The notes below the pieces were generated by a model. The model was not told the origin of the DNA, ran no database searches, and saw only the letters and a list, made by a program, of their open reading frames with translations. Position numbers and translations under genes: made by a program. Source: Vibrio sp. 16 (GTDB lineage Bacteria > Pseudomonadota > Gammaproteobacteria > Enterobacterales > Vibrionaceae). From it: 64,000 nt of DNA. Below, in pieces: positions 43,765 through 51,045 of the stretch (within the stretch, counting starts at the first letter, position 1; each line of letters opens with the position of its first letter). The DNA is taken from contig NZ_OY808998.1 in the NCBI RefSeq assembly GCF_963681195.1, positions 930,001 to 994,000 of the forward strand, read 5' to 3'.

Positions 43765-45234
43765 TTATGAAAGCAACTCTCTTAATGTCAGCGGAGACTG
43801 TGTTAGCTCAAGATTTTGCGCCGCCGTGTTACCGCACTTATCTTGGTAGCACAAATTGTGCCATGCTCGGAAAATATCCAACATTGGTAGTAGACCACCA
43901 GGTCGAAGTTTGCGGCGAGGCTCATTGATAAAACTTTCGAATAGGGTTTGAAAGCGTTGTTGGTAGAACGCCGTTTTTCGAATTGAAGCCTTTTGCAACC
44001 AGTATTCAGGTTCGTTTTGTTGACCCGCAAGGTAACAAATGCCTTTTGAGTTGCTACCAACCGAACTGATTGCCCAGCGATCTCGCCACCATCCCATATG
44101 GACAATGTCAATCTTGTCGATTGCACTGCCTGTCTGCCACTGGCTGTCTTCCTCTACGTACATCAAGTCGATATTTTGGCGCTGAATTCTTGGCAAGAAT
44201 ACGCTCAACGCTGCCGAGCGAAGGACGGGATCTTGTGGCAAGTAAATGCTGACTCGGCTCTCTTCTTGACACATATCCAGAACGTGCAAAAAGTGAGCGT
44301 ACGAGGTGTAAGGAGGTCGAATCAATGCGCCTTTTGACGGGTAATTGAATACCGTCAAGTTGCCCATTGGGTCTTCAACATTGCCACGTGCCAGAATGGT
44401 TTGATATTGCTGGTCTATACGTTCCTTCAGCACCGGAGAAGGACTGGGTGCTGGCATGTTTGCTTCTGAGGAGTGATCGCGTGAAACAAAACGTGATGGT
44501 GTTGAATACGGATCGTGATCGACGCTTCCACTTGGCTCTTCTTGAGCCGAGTAATTGACGTGTTGGCACAATATATAGCCACTGTTGGCTTCGCCCGTTG
44601 CCATCCAAAGGACGCCATTGTTGCTTTTAGGCTGCAACTGTACGTAGTGGGAAGCAAACTCATAGGATTGTGCGTGGTTAACCCATCTCGCATCGAACAT
44701 CGCCAACTTGCGTCGACAACGACTTGCGATATGGTCCAAGTGGTCATAAAACGTTTTTGGATTGATCTCTAATTTGCGGCAAATCTCGCGGACAGAGTAG
44801 CCCATAAAGAGCAAGCCAAGCAGGTTTTCTTGGAAATGTAGTTTTTTATTGGCTCCAGACCATTTATCGACGAAGGTTGTCTGACAGCACTTGCAGCGAT
44901 AGCGTTGGCGGTCACCGCTGTAACCAAACGCATGATAAAGGTGCTTGTGGGTATGGACTGATAAGCCAAAGTTTTCGCAATCATCGTTGCGGCAGGCTGG
45001 GAGCCCATCGCTATGAAGATGACGTAAGCGGTGAAGCTCGTTGAGAACTTCTTGATTGTTAAGTAAGGGGGGGAAAGCACCGCACTCCCGACAAACCATC
45101 GCAGGTCGTTTAGGGTTCGCATGTTGCACAACGTAACGATATGCATCACTCAATCCAAAGTTGTCACACGCCAATGTTTTACAAAAGTTGAGCTGTAAAC
45201 CTTCTGCTTCCTGTGGCAGTTTGCCAGTTGTCAC
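43765..45234 (-). CDS. Zinc-ribbon / HTH protein resembling an IS1-type transposase
   Basis: A 489-residue protein with three Cys clusters in its first 130 residues (CKTLACDNFGLS; CRECGAFPP; CRNDDCENFGLS) and then QRYRCKCCQTTFVDKW, the zinc-ribbon end seen in IS1-like InsA proteins. A helix-turn-helix follows (GYSVREICRKLEINPKTFYDHLDHI). The last ~300 residues have no DDE signature that I can see and include a Ser/Pro-rich linker. No terminal inverted repeats or target-site duplication flank it, so it looks like a chromosomal, domesticated gene. It lies 61 bases after deoD on the same strand. Confidence 0.65.
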   Translation of the reverse strand: MTTGKLPQEAEGLQLNFCKTLACDNFGLSDAYRYVVQHANPKRPAMVCRECGAFPPLLNNQEVLNELHRLRHLHSDGLPACRNDDCENFGLSVHTHKHLYHAFGYSGDRQRYRCKCCQTTFVDKWSGANKKLHFQENLLGLLFMGYSVREICRKLEINPKTFYDHLDHIASRCRRKLAMFDARWVNHAQSYEFASHYVQLQPKSNNGVLWMATGEANSGYILCQHVNYSAQEEPSGSVDHDPYSTPSRFVSRDHSSEANMPAPSPSPVLKERIDQQYQTILARGNVEDPMGNLTVFNYPSKGALIRPPYTSYAHFLHVLDMCQEESRVSIYLPQDPVLRSAALSVFLPRIQRQNIDLMYVEEDSQWQTGSAIDKIDIVHMGWWRDRWAISSVGSNSKGICYLAGQQNEPEYWLQKASIRKTAFYQQRFQTLFESFINEPRRKLRPGGLLPMLDIFRAWHNLCYQDKCGNTAAQNLELTQSPLTLRELLS

Positions 45235-45258
45235 TATCTCCCCCTCGGGATTATTCGG

Positions 45259-45282
45259 GCCACCAAGCAGACACTTGGTGGC
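45259..45282 (-). terminator. Hairpin between deoD and the zinc-ribbon gene
   Basis: GCCACCAAG (45259-45267) pairs with CTTGGTGGC (45274-45282) around a 6-base loop. No T-run follows on the minus strand, so it may only reduce read-through or protect the deoD mRNA end. Confidence 0.55.
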
Positions 45283-45295
45283 AAAGTAAATCGAA

Positions 45296-46006
45296 TTAGA
45301 TGTTGATTGCTGTCTCTAGCGCCACTTTCATCATGTCATTGAACGATTTTTGACGTTCTTCTGAGCTAAGTTTTTCGCCACGGATGATGTGGTCAGAAAC
45401 GGTTAGAATCGTTAGTGCTTTTGCACCTAGGTCTGCAGCAACACCGTAGATGCCAGCAGCTTCCATATCTACACCTAGAATGCCTAGTTTTTCCATCTTC
45501 TCGAAGATGTCAGCTTCAGGTGTGTAGAAAAGGTCTGCCGAGAATACGTTACCCACTTTTACTGGCACTTCTTGAGCGCGAGCTTGGTTTACCGCTTCTT
45601 CTAGTAGGCCGTAATCAGCGATTGCTGCGAAGTCGTGGTTGTTGAAACGGATACGGTTAACTTTAGAGTCAGTAGATGCACCCATACCGATCACAACGTC
45701 CATTAGGTTTACGTCGTCACGCACTGCGCCACAGCTACCGACACGGATTACGTTTTTAACGCCGTATTCAGCGATTAGCTCGTGCACGTAGATACAGCAT
45801 GATGGGATACCCATACCGTGGCCCATTACTGATACTTTCTTACCTTTATAAGTACCTGTAAAACCAAACATGTTACGTACGTCACATACTTGCTTCACGT
45901 CTTCTAGGAACGTTTCTGCAATGTATTTAGCGCGTAGCGGGTCACCCGGCATAAGTACTGTTTCTGCAAAATCACCTGGTTGAGCGTTAATGTGTGGGGT
46001 TGCCAT
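45296..46006 (-). CDS. deoD: Purine nucleoside phosphorylase, DeoD type
   Basis: A 236-residue hexameric-type phosphorylase that splits purine (deoxy)ribonucleosides to base and (d)ribose-1-phosphate. The conserved blocks are [36 protein letters not shown] at the start, [33 protein letters not shown] and [13 protein letters not shown] at the end. The N-terminal His (PHINA) and the RVGSCG and DME motifs are active-site parts. Vibrios often have two deoD genes; this would be the chromosome II copy. A CRP-like site upstream suggests catabolite control. Confidence 0.96.
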   Translation of the reverse strand: MATPHINAQPGDFAETVLMPGDPLRAKYIAETFLEDVKQVCDVRNMFGFTGTYKGKKVSVMGHGMGIPSCCIYVHELIAEYGVKNVIRVGSCGAVRDDVNLMDVVIGMGASTDSKVNRIRFNNHDFAAIADYGLLEEAVNQARAQEVPVKVGNVFSADLFYTPEADIFEKMEKLGILGVDMEAAGIYGVAADLGAKALTILTVSDHIIRGEKLSSEERQKSFNDMMKVALETAINI

Positions 46007-46261
46007 AGTTGATACTCCAAAGTTATTGATTATTCAGTTTCCTGATTACCAATTTTGTTGATTCTGTTTTATCTGTTGAGGCAATACTAGCTATATAAGC
46101 GCTCGAGCCGTGAGATGTATGTCACAAAAGCACCCAAACTCGAAGTGAAAAAGGCCATTGATAACGTTTTGTGTTGAAAGTGGTAATGCAATCGATTCGG
46201 AAAAACGATTGCTTATTTAAAGTGAACTTATTGAGGCAATTTATCGTATCGGTCATCTGTG

Positions 46262-46284
46262 TGTACAAAAATAATTTTTGTATA
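46262..46284 (+). promoter_or_regulatory. Operator copy 1, TGTACAAA-N7-TTTGTATA
   Basis: An 8-bp arm pair with a 7-base centre (AATAATT); one mismatch between arms. Copy 2 has the same design and length 47 bp downstream. MerR-family binding is suspected because the operon encodes a MerR protein. Confidence 0.6.
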
Positions 46285-46308
46285 ACATGAGAAAATTGTG
46301 CTAATAAT

Positions 46309-46331
46309 TATACAAACAAAAAATTTGTACA
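46309..46331 (+). promoter_or_regulatory. Operator copy 2, TATACAAA-N7-TTTGTACA
   Basis: An 8-bp arm pair with centre CAAAAAA, ending 17 bases before the TudS-DUF1722 ATG. It is a mirror-like match of copy 1. Confidence 0.6.
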
Positions 46332-46347
46332 CCTTTGAGAGGACAGT

Positions 46348-47301
46348 ATGATGAGTAATGTAATCAATATCGGTATCAGTTCATGTGTGCTAGGCGAAAA
46401 CGTGCGTTTCGACTCAGGGCATAAGATCAGTAAATTCGTCACCAAAGAGTTGGCGCCCTACTTCAACTTTATGCCTGTTTGCCCAGAAGTCGGTATGGGC
46501 ATGCCGGTTCCAAGACCCACTATTCGCTTGATGTCGAATGAAGAGCGAATCGAACTTGTTGAAACCAAAAATCCCGACAATAAGCATACTGAAGCCATGA
46601 TCGATTATTCTGAGAAGAAGGTTGCTGAGCTTGTTGATCAAGAGCTTTGTGGTTACATCGTCTGTGCTAAGTCGCCAACGTGTGGCATGGAGCGTGTGAA
46701 GGTTTACAGCAAGAACAGTGCTGCGAAAGAAGGCATTGGCTTGTACACCAAAACTTTGATGGAAAAAATGCCGTGGTTACCAGTAGAAGAAGACGGTCGT
46801 CTAAATGATCCTGTATTGAAAGAGAACTTCATTACTCGTATATACACACTGCATGACTACTACCAGTCTGTAGGCCATAACCTAACACGTGGAGCGATTG
46901 TGGCCTTCCACTCTCGCTATAAGTTAACGCTCATGGCTCATCACCCAGAATCTTATAAGAAACTTGGCCAGCTGGTCGCCAATATTTCTGACTACGATCT
47001 TGAGGAATTCTTCAAGTTGTATCGAGAAGGGTTGATGAAAGCGATGGCTCACAGAGCAAGCCGAAAGAACAATACCAATGTTCTAATGCACTTGCAGGGT
47101 TATTTCAAGCGAGACCTAGATAAAGAAAAGAAAGCGGAGCTTTGCCAAGTGATCGATGACTATCGTGTTGGTCTGATACCGTTATTGGCACCACTGACGC
47201 TTATTAAACACTATTTAGCGACCCATCCGGACAGTTATTTGCAACAACAAAAATATTTTGACCCATATCCGCAGGAGTTACGTTTACGTTATGGATTGTA
47301 A
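46348..47301 (+). CDS. TudS-type (DUF523) desulfidase fused to DUF1722 (YbgA)
   Basis: A 317-residue fusion. Residues ~5-155 are a DUF523 domain, the family of the thiouracil desulfidase TudS, with candidate Fe-S ligands Cys13 (GISSCVLGENVRFD), Cys45 (PVCPEVGMGMPVPR) and Cys112 (KSPTCGMERVKVY). Residues ~190-310 are DUF1722, as in E. coli YbgA, a gene next to phrB there too. TudS enzymes remove sulfur from thiouracils using a [4Fe-4S] cluster. It heads an operon with merR, phrB and an L,D-transpeptidase. The ATG has GAGAGGAC before it; two operators lie just upstream. Confidence 0.88.
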   Translation: MMSNVINIGISSCVLGENVRFDSGHKISKFVTKELAPYFNFMPVCPEVGMGMPVPRPTIRLMSNEERIELVETKNPDNKHTEAMIDYSEKKVAELVDQELCGYIVCAKSPTCGMERVKVYSKNSAAKEGIGLYTKTLMEKMPWLPVEEDGRLNDPVLKENFITRIYTLHDYYQSVGHNLTRGAIVAFHSRYKLTLMAHHPESYKKLGQLVANISDYDLEEFFKLYREGLMKAMAHRASRKNNTNVLMHLQGYFKRDLDKEKKAELCQVIDDYRVGLIPLLAPLTLIKHYLATHPDSYLQQQKYFDPYPQELRLRYGL

Positions 47302-48094
47302 TGAAAAACAGTATGCCATTAGAGAGGTCTCAGAGTTGACTGGTGTAAAGCCCGTCACTTTGCGAGCGTGGCAGCGTCGATACAACCTGATTAAACCTAT
47401 AAGAACTGAAAAGGGCCATCGTTTATATAGAGAAGAAGACATCGCTCGTATTCAGTCTATTCAAGTCTGGTTGGACAAGGGTGTCTCTATTGGCAAGGTA
47501 AAAGCGTTGTTAGACGCAGAATCCCTAGTCGAGGATCAAGGGGTAGCCATTGACCAACACCTAGAAGAAGTAGATAAGGTCACCGCTGCTCTTGCCATAC
47601 TCAATAAAAAGCGGGTCGAATCGACCATTAATACGGTGCTAAAAGAGTATCCATTGCCTGCGGTCATTCAACAGTTCGTGAAGCCGATCTACGAATCGCT
47701 CTCTTTAGTAAAGCGTAACCAGCAGGTACTACAAACGGCATTGTTTAATGGTCTGCTAATCGCAAAGTTAGAAGCCATTATTGAAGCAGAAAACAAAGCA
47801 TCGCATCGAGGCAAGTGCCTGTTCATCAACTTTGATCCAAGTCGAGACATCGAGAGTCGTTTGTGGGCGGCAAAATTATCTGATGATGGATGGAACATGA
47901 CGCTGCTAGATGGCGTTGATGATGTGTCAGGGCTCGTTCGGGCAGAATTTGATACGCAATTTGATTCGATAGCGCTCTATAGCCCACGTCCGCTCACCGA
48001 GCAGCAGATTGGTGGTATTGAGAGTGTGAGAGGCGGGTTTTCTGGTCAGCTTCTCTTGTCCGACGTGCTAGCCGCTTACGAGGAATATAGATGA
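47291..48094 (+). CDS. MerR-family regulator with degenerate B12-type domain
   Basis: A 267-residue regulator. Residues ~8-75 are a MerR winged helix (YAIREVSELTGVKPVTLRAWQRRY, KGHRLYREEDIARI). The rest resembles the cobalamin-binding half of CarH/LitR photoreceptors, but the axial-ligand motif is missing: FDPSRDIESRLWA stands where a His-containing GxxHxxG loop is expected, and no W-x9-EH motif is seen. It may therefore work like BluR/MlrA without B12. The ATG at 47291 (AGGAG 13 bases before) overlaps the TudS stop by 11 bases; a TTG at 47258 could extend it. It overlaps phrB by 4 bases. Confidence 0.85.
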   Translation: MDCNEKQYAIREVSELTGVKPVTLRAWQRRYNLIKPIRTEKGHRLYREEDIARIQSIQVWLDKGVSIGKVKALLDAESLVEDQGVAIDQHLEEVDKVTAALAILNKKRVESTINTVLKEYPLPAVIQQFVKPIYESLSLVKRNQQVLQTALFNGLLIAKLEAIIEAENKASHRGKCLFINFDPSRDIESRLWAAKLSDDGWNMTLLDGVDDVSGLVRAEFDTQFDSIALYSPRPLTEQQIGGIESVRGGFSGQLLLSDVLAAYEEYR

Positions 48095-49515
48095 GAATTG
48101 TATGGCTGAGGCGCGATTTGCGCACAATCGACAATACGGCACTGAACGCGGCGATTGAGAGCGGAGAACCGGTAATCGCCGCATTTGTGGCAACGCCTGA
48201 TAGTTGGCGTGAGCATAAAATGGCGCCCATTCAAGCGGATTTAATCAAAAGGCGGCTTGTCGAACTCAAGAGCGAGCTTTCTGAGTTGAACATTCCCCTG
48301 ATCTATTCCGAAGCTCCAGATTATTCGAGCAGTGTCGATGTGGTGTTAAGTTGGGTTAAGCAATATGGTGTGACCAACGTCCACGTCAATAAAGAGTACG
48401 AGCTGAACGAAGTGAGTCGCGACGATAAGGCTGAGAGTAAGCTCTCTGAACTGGGAGTGCCGCTGCATCGCTATGACGACAAGTGCCACTTTGCGCCAGG
48501 CAGTGTCGTAAATAAGCAGGGGCATTATTTTAAAGTCTTTACTCCTTATAAACGTGCTTACTTACAGAAACTTGAGCAATACCCTGTGCAGGTTCAGAAA
48601 GTAAAAGGCGCGGTTGAGCTTGGTCGAGAACTGCGACCACAAGACATATTGCAACACGATATGACGTTCAGTTACCCGACGGAGTGTAGTGACGTTTATC
48701 CCGTAAAAACGACACAGATCCTTGAGTTGTTACGAGCGTTTGTCAATGAACGCAGTGACGATTATCAAGCAGACCGTGATTTCCCCTCTATTGAGGGTAC
48801 CAGCCGATTGTCTCTTTACTTAGCGATTGGTGCATTGTCTGTCAGGCAATGTATGGCAAGGCTACTTTATGAGCAAATACTTCCCTTGAGTGAAGGACGT
48901 CAAACTTGGTTGAGTGAGCTTATTTGGCGAGAGTTTTATCAGCATCTTATCTATTTTGAGCCAAAGCTGAGTCGCGGAGAGAGTTTCCTTCCTTGGGGTA
49001 GACACCTCACATGGCAGAATGATGAGAAGCGAATTCAGGCTTGGAAGGAAGGTATGACGGGTTACCCCATTGTCGATGCGGCAATGCGCCAGTTAAACCA
49101 AACGGGGTGGATGCACAATCGATTAAGAATGATCGCCGCCAGTTTTCTTATTAAAGATCTGCAAGTGGATTGGCGGATTGGTGAGGATTACTTTATGAGT
49201 AAACTGATCGATGGAGAATACTCAGCCAATAACGGAGGGTGGCAGTGGTGTGCATCAACGGGTTGCGATGGCCAGCCCTATTTCCGAATATTCAATCCAA
49301 CCACACAAGGGGAGCGGTTCGATCCGAAGGGTGACTTTGTTCGCCACTGGGTCCCTGAGCTTAAGAATGTACCTGATAAGTATATTCATCAACCAAGCAA
49401 GTGGGCCAATGCAAAAGGCGTGTCATATCCTTCGCCAATAGTTGATCACAAGGCTCAAAGAGAGATAACCTTAGCTAACTATAAAAATGCTAAGGATTTC
49501 ATGGATGCTACGTAA
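48091..49515 (+). CDS. phrB: Deoxyribodipyrimidine photolyase
   Basis: A 474-residue FAD enzyme that uses blue/near-UV light to split cyclobutane pyrimidine dimers. It opens RIVWLRRDLRTIDNTAL (antenna domain) and has the FAD/DNA-binding C-terminal half with EGTSRLSLYLAIGALS, WLSELIWREFYQHLIYF, WMHNRLRMIAASFL and GGWQWCASTGCDGQPYFRIFNP, the class I CPD photolyase signature. Length matches E. coli PhrB (472). The ATGA overlap with the MerR gene implies translational coupling, so the regulator and the repair enzyme are made together. Confidence 0.97.
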   Translation: MRIVWLRRDLRTIDNTALNAAIESGEPVIAAFVATPDSWREHKMAPIQADLIKRRLVELKSELSELNIPLIYSEAPDYSSSVDVVLSWVKQYGVTNVHVNKEYELNEVSRDDKAESKLSELGVPLHRYDDKCHFAPGSVVNKQGHYFKVFTPYKRAYLQKLEQYPVQVQKVKGAVELGRELRPQDILQHDMTFSYPTECSDVYPVKTTQILELLRAFVNERSDDYQADRDFPSIEGTSRLSLYLAIGALSVRQCMARLLYEQILPLSEGRQTWLSELIWREFYQHLIYFEPKLSRGESFLPWGRHLTWQNDEKRIQAWKEGMTGYPIVDAAMRQLNQTGWMHNRLRMIAASFLIKDLQVDWRIGEDYFMSKLIDGEYSANNGGWQWCASTGCDGQPYFRIFNPTTQGERFDPKGDFVRHWVPELKNVPDKYIHQPSKWANAKGVSYPSPIVDHKAQREITLANYKNAKDFMDAT

Positions 49516-50410
49516 ACTCGTTGCACTGGGTTGTTGTTTTGCCTCGCAAGTCTTCGCGGCTAGCTACCCGCTACCTCCAGAAGGGAGCAACATTGTCGGG
49601 CGAACTCAGTACCACCAAGTTGATGAAGGCGAAACCTTGGCGGAAATTGCCAAGCAATATGACGTTGGCTTTCTCTCATTGATGGCGGCAAATAAAGGCG
49701 TTGATCCGTTTCTGCCTAAAGCCGGTTACGTATTGACGATTCCGACGCAAATCATTTTGCCGCAAGTTGAACGTGAAGGTGTCGTCATAAATCTAGCTGA
49801 GCTAAGGTTGTATTACTTCGAGCCTGACTCTGGTCTGGTGCATATTTTCCCAGTGGGGATTGGGCGAGTCGGGCGCGACACGCCTGAAATGTCGACCACG
49901 ATCAGCCAGAAGCGTCCTAATCCAACGTGGACGCCACCTGCGTCTATTCGCAAAGAGTACTTAGCGAAAGGAATAGAGCTCCCTGCTGTGGTTCCCGCAG
50001 GTCCTGAAAACCCACTCGGTGAATACGCACTTCGTCTCGCTTATGGCGCGGGTGATTATCTGATTCATGGCACCAACAAAGATTTCGGTATTGGCCTGCG
50101 CGTAAGCTCGGGTTGTATTCGGATGGAGCCGAAAGATATCGACTGGTTGTTTCCCAAAGTCTCGCTGGGAGAGAAAGTACGGGTGATCAATGAGCCAATT
50201 AAGGTTTCGCTCGAACCCGATCGCAGTGTGTTTATTGAAGCCCACGAGCCTCTGACCAGAAGTGATGGTTCCAAAAAGAGCTTAGAAATGCCGCTTGAGC
50301 TAGGCTGGTGGTTGGAAGAGTTTGATCATTCAGACGTAAAGGCTAGGGCCGCAATCTTGGCGCAGAATGGTGTGCCTGTAGAGATTGTTGCTCCGACGTT
50401 TGTTAATTAG
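49505..50410 (+). CDS. L,D-transpeptidase with LysM domain (ErfK/YbiS type)
   Basis: A 301-residue secreted enzyme with signal peptide MLRKLVALGCCFASQVFAAS. A LysM peptidoglycan-binding domain covers ~36-80 (YHQVDEGETLAEIAKQY) and a YkuD catalytic domain ~95-235 with His188 (YLIHGT) and Cys204 (SSGCIRM). Enzymes of this type attach Braun-type lipoprotein to peptidoglycan or form 3-3 crosslinks. The ATG at 49505, with AAGGA upstream, lies inside the end of phrB (11-base overlap); an ATG at 49487 would add six residues before the signal peptide. lpp lies next to it, convergent. Confidence 0.92.
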   Translation: MLRKLVALGCCFASQVFAASYPLPPEGSNIVGRTQYHQVDEGETLAEIAKQYDVGFLSLMAANKGVDPFLPKAGYVLTIPTQIILPQVEREGVVINLAELRLYYFEPDSGLVHIFPVGIGRVGRDTPEMSTTISQKRPNPTWTPPASIRKEYLAKGIELPAVVPAGPENPLGEYALRLAYGAGDYLIHGTNKDFGIGLRVSSGCIRMEPKDIDWLFPKVSLGEKVRVINEPIKVSLEPDRSVFIEAHEPLTRSDGSKKSLEMPLELGWWLEEFDHSDVKARAAILAQNGVPVEIVAPTFVN

Positions 50411-50426
50411 CTTAGTCTCTTCACAG

Positions 50427-50463
50427 AAAAAAGAAAGGGTCTGCATTTGCAGACCCTTTCTTT
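50427..50463. terminator. Bidirectional terminator between ldt and lpp
   Basis: Stem GAAAGGGTCTGC / GCAGACCCTTTC, loop ATTT, with A6 on the left and TTT on the right. Confidence 0.9.
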
Positions 50464-50475
50464 AAGAAGACGTTA

Positions 50476-50724
50476 TTACTTAGTGTAAGACTGAGCAATG
50501 TTGTCGATACGCTCGTTAGCGCGTGACGCTTCTTCTTGTGCAGACATTGCAGCGTCGCCAGACTTACGAACTTCAGATTGAAGTGCTTGAACGTCTTGGC
50601 TTAGTTGGCTAACTTGGTTGCTTAGCTCATCCATCTTAGCGGTTGTTGCTGCATCTGGACCAGAAGCACAACCAGCTAGTAGAAGTACAGAAGACGCTGC
50701 AGCTGCGATCAACATTTTGTTCAT
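50476..50724 (-). CDS. lpp: Major outer-membrane (Braun-type) lipoprotein Lpp
   Basis: An 82-residue lipoprotein. The lipobox LLAGC puts the acylated Cys at residue 19; the mature part is a heptad alanine/leucine zipper (MDELSNQVSQLSQDVQALQSEV) that forms a trimer, and it ends SYTK with the C-terminal Lys that is linked to peptidoglycan by L,D-transpeptidases. Such a transpeptidase is encoded next door. A -35-like TTGACT lies at about 50834-50839 on the minus strand but the -10 spacing is poor. Confidence 0.93.
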   Translation of the reverse strand: MNKMLIAAAASSVLLLAGCASGPDAATTAKMDELSNQVSQLSQDVQALQSEVRKSGDAAMSAQEEASRANERIDNIAQSYTK

Positions 50725-51045
50725 AATCGAACTCCTTGAAATATATGTATCAATAAAGTCGTCCTATACCTTCTCTTGCGTATAGTGACGTGAATAGTGT
50801 AGTGCTAATTTTACGCTTGCTAAAGCAGAATAAAGTCAAAAAAACCCAAGAATTTAAGCAATTATCCAATAAGTTGAGCTGAGTCTCATTGGTGAGAGCT
50901 ATAATTACGTCGGTTTTTGAGAACGATTCTTATCCATTTTCGACCATCAAGTGATATTTAATGTGATCACTATCTACTTTGGGTAAATCTAGGTATCATA
51001 GCCTGTTTTTACTCATTTTCTGTTCCAACTCACTCTTTTTGAGTG
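50725..51045. promoter_or_regulatory. Divergent region of lpp and the DEAD-box helicase
   Basis: It holds a Fur-like TGAGAACGATTCTTA at 50919-50933 (10 of 14 arm bases of the 7-1-7 consensus), and directly before the helicase ATG a small stem, CACTC (51031-51035) with GAGTG (51041-51045) around TTTTT. No Shine-Dalgarno is evident ahead of the helicase start. The lpp promoter should lie near 50780-50840. Confidence 0.4.

Larger units (their letters stand above)
46007..46347. promoter_or_regulatory. Divergent control region of deoD and the TudS operon
   Basis: On the deoD side, TGAGATGTATGTCACA at 46111-46126 is a CRP-like site (TGTGA-N6-TCtCA when read on the minus strand), with TTATAT-like sequence nearer deoD. 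TGCAA-containing stretches near 46186-46215 resemble CytR half-sites. On the other side are two matching 23-bp palindromes (listed separately). Confidence 0.5.

Noticed and set aside
43765..45234. Active IS1-type insertion sequence
   Set aside because: No terminal inverted repeats, no target duplication, no InsB-like second frame and a long atypical C-terminus.
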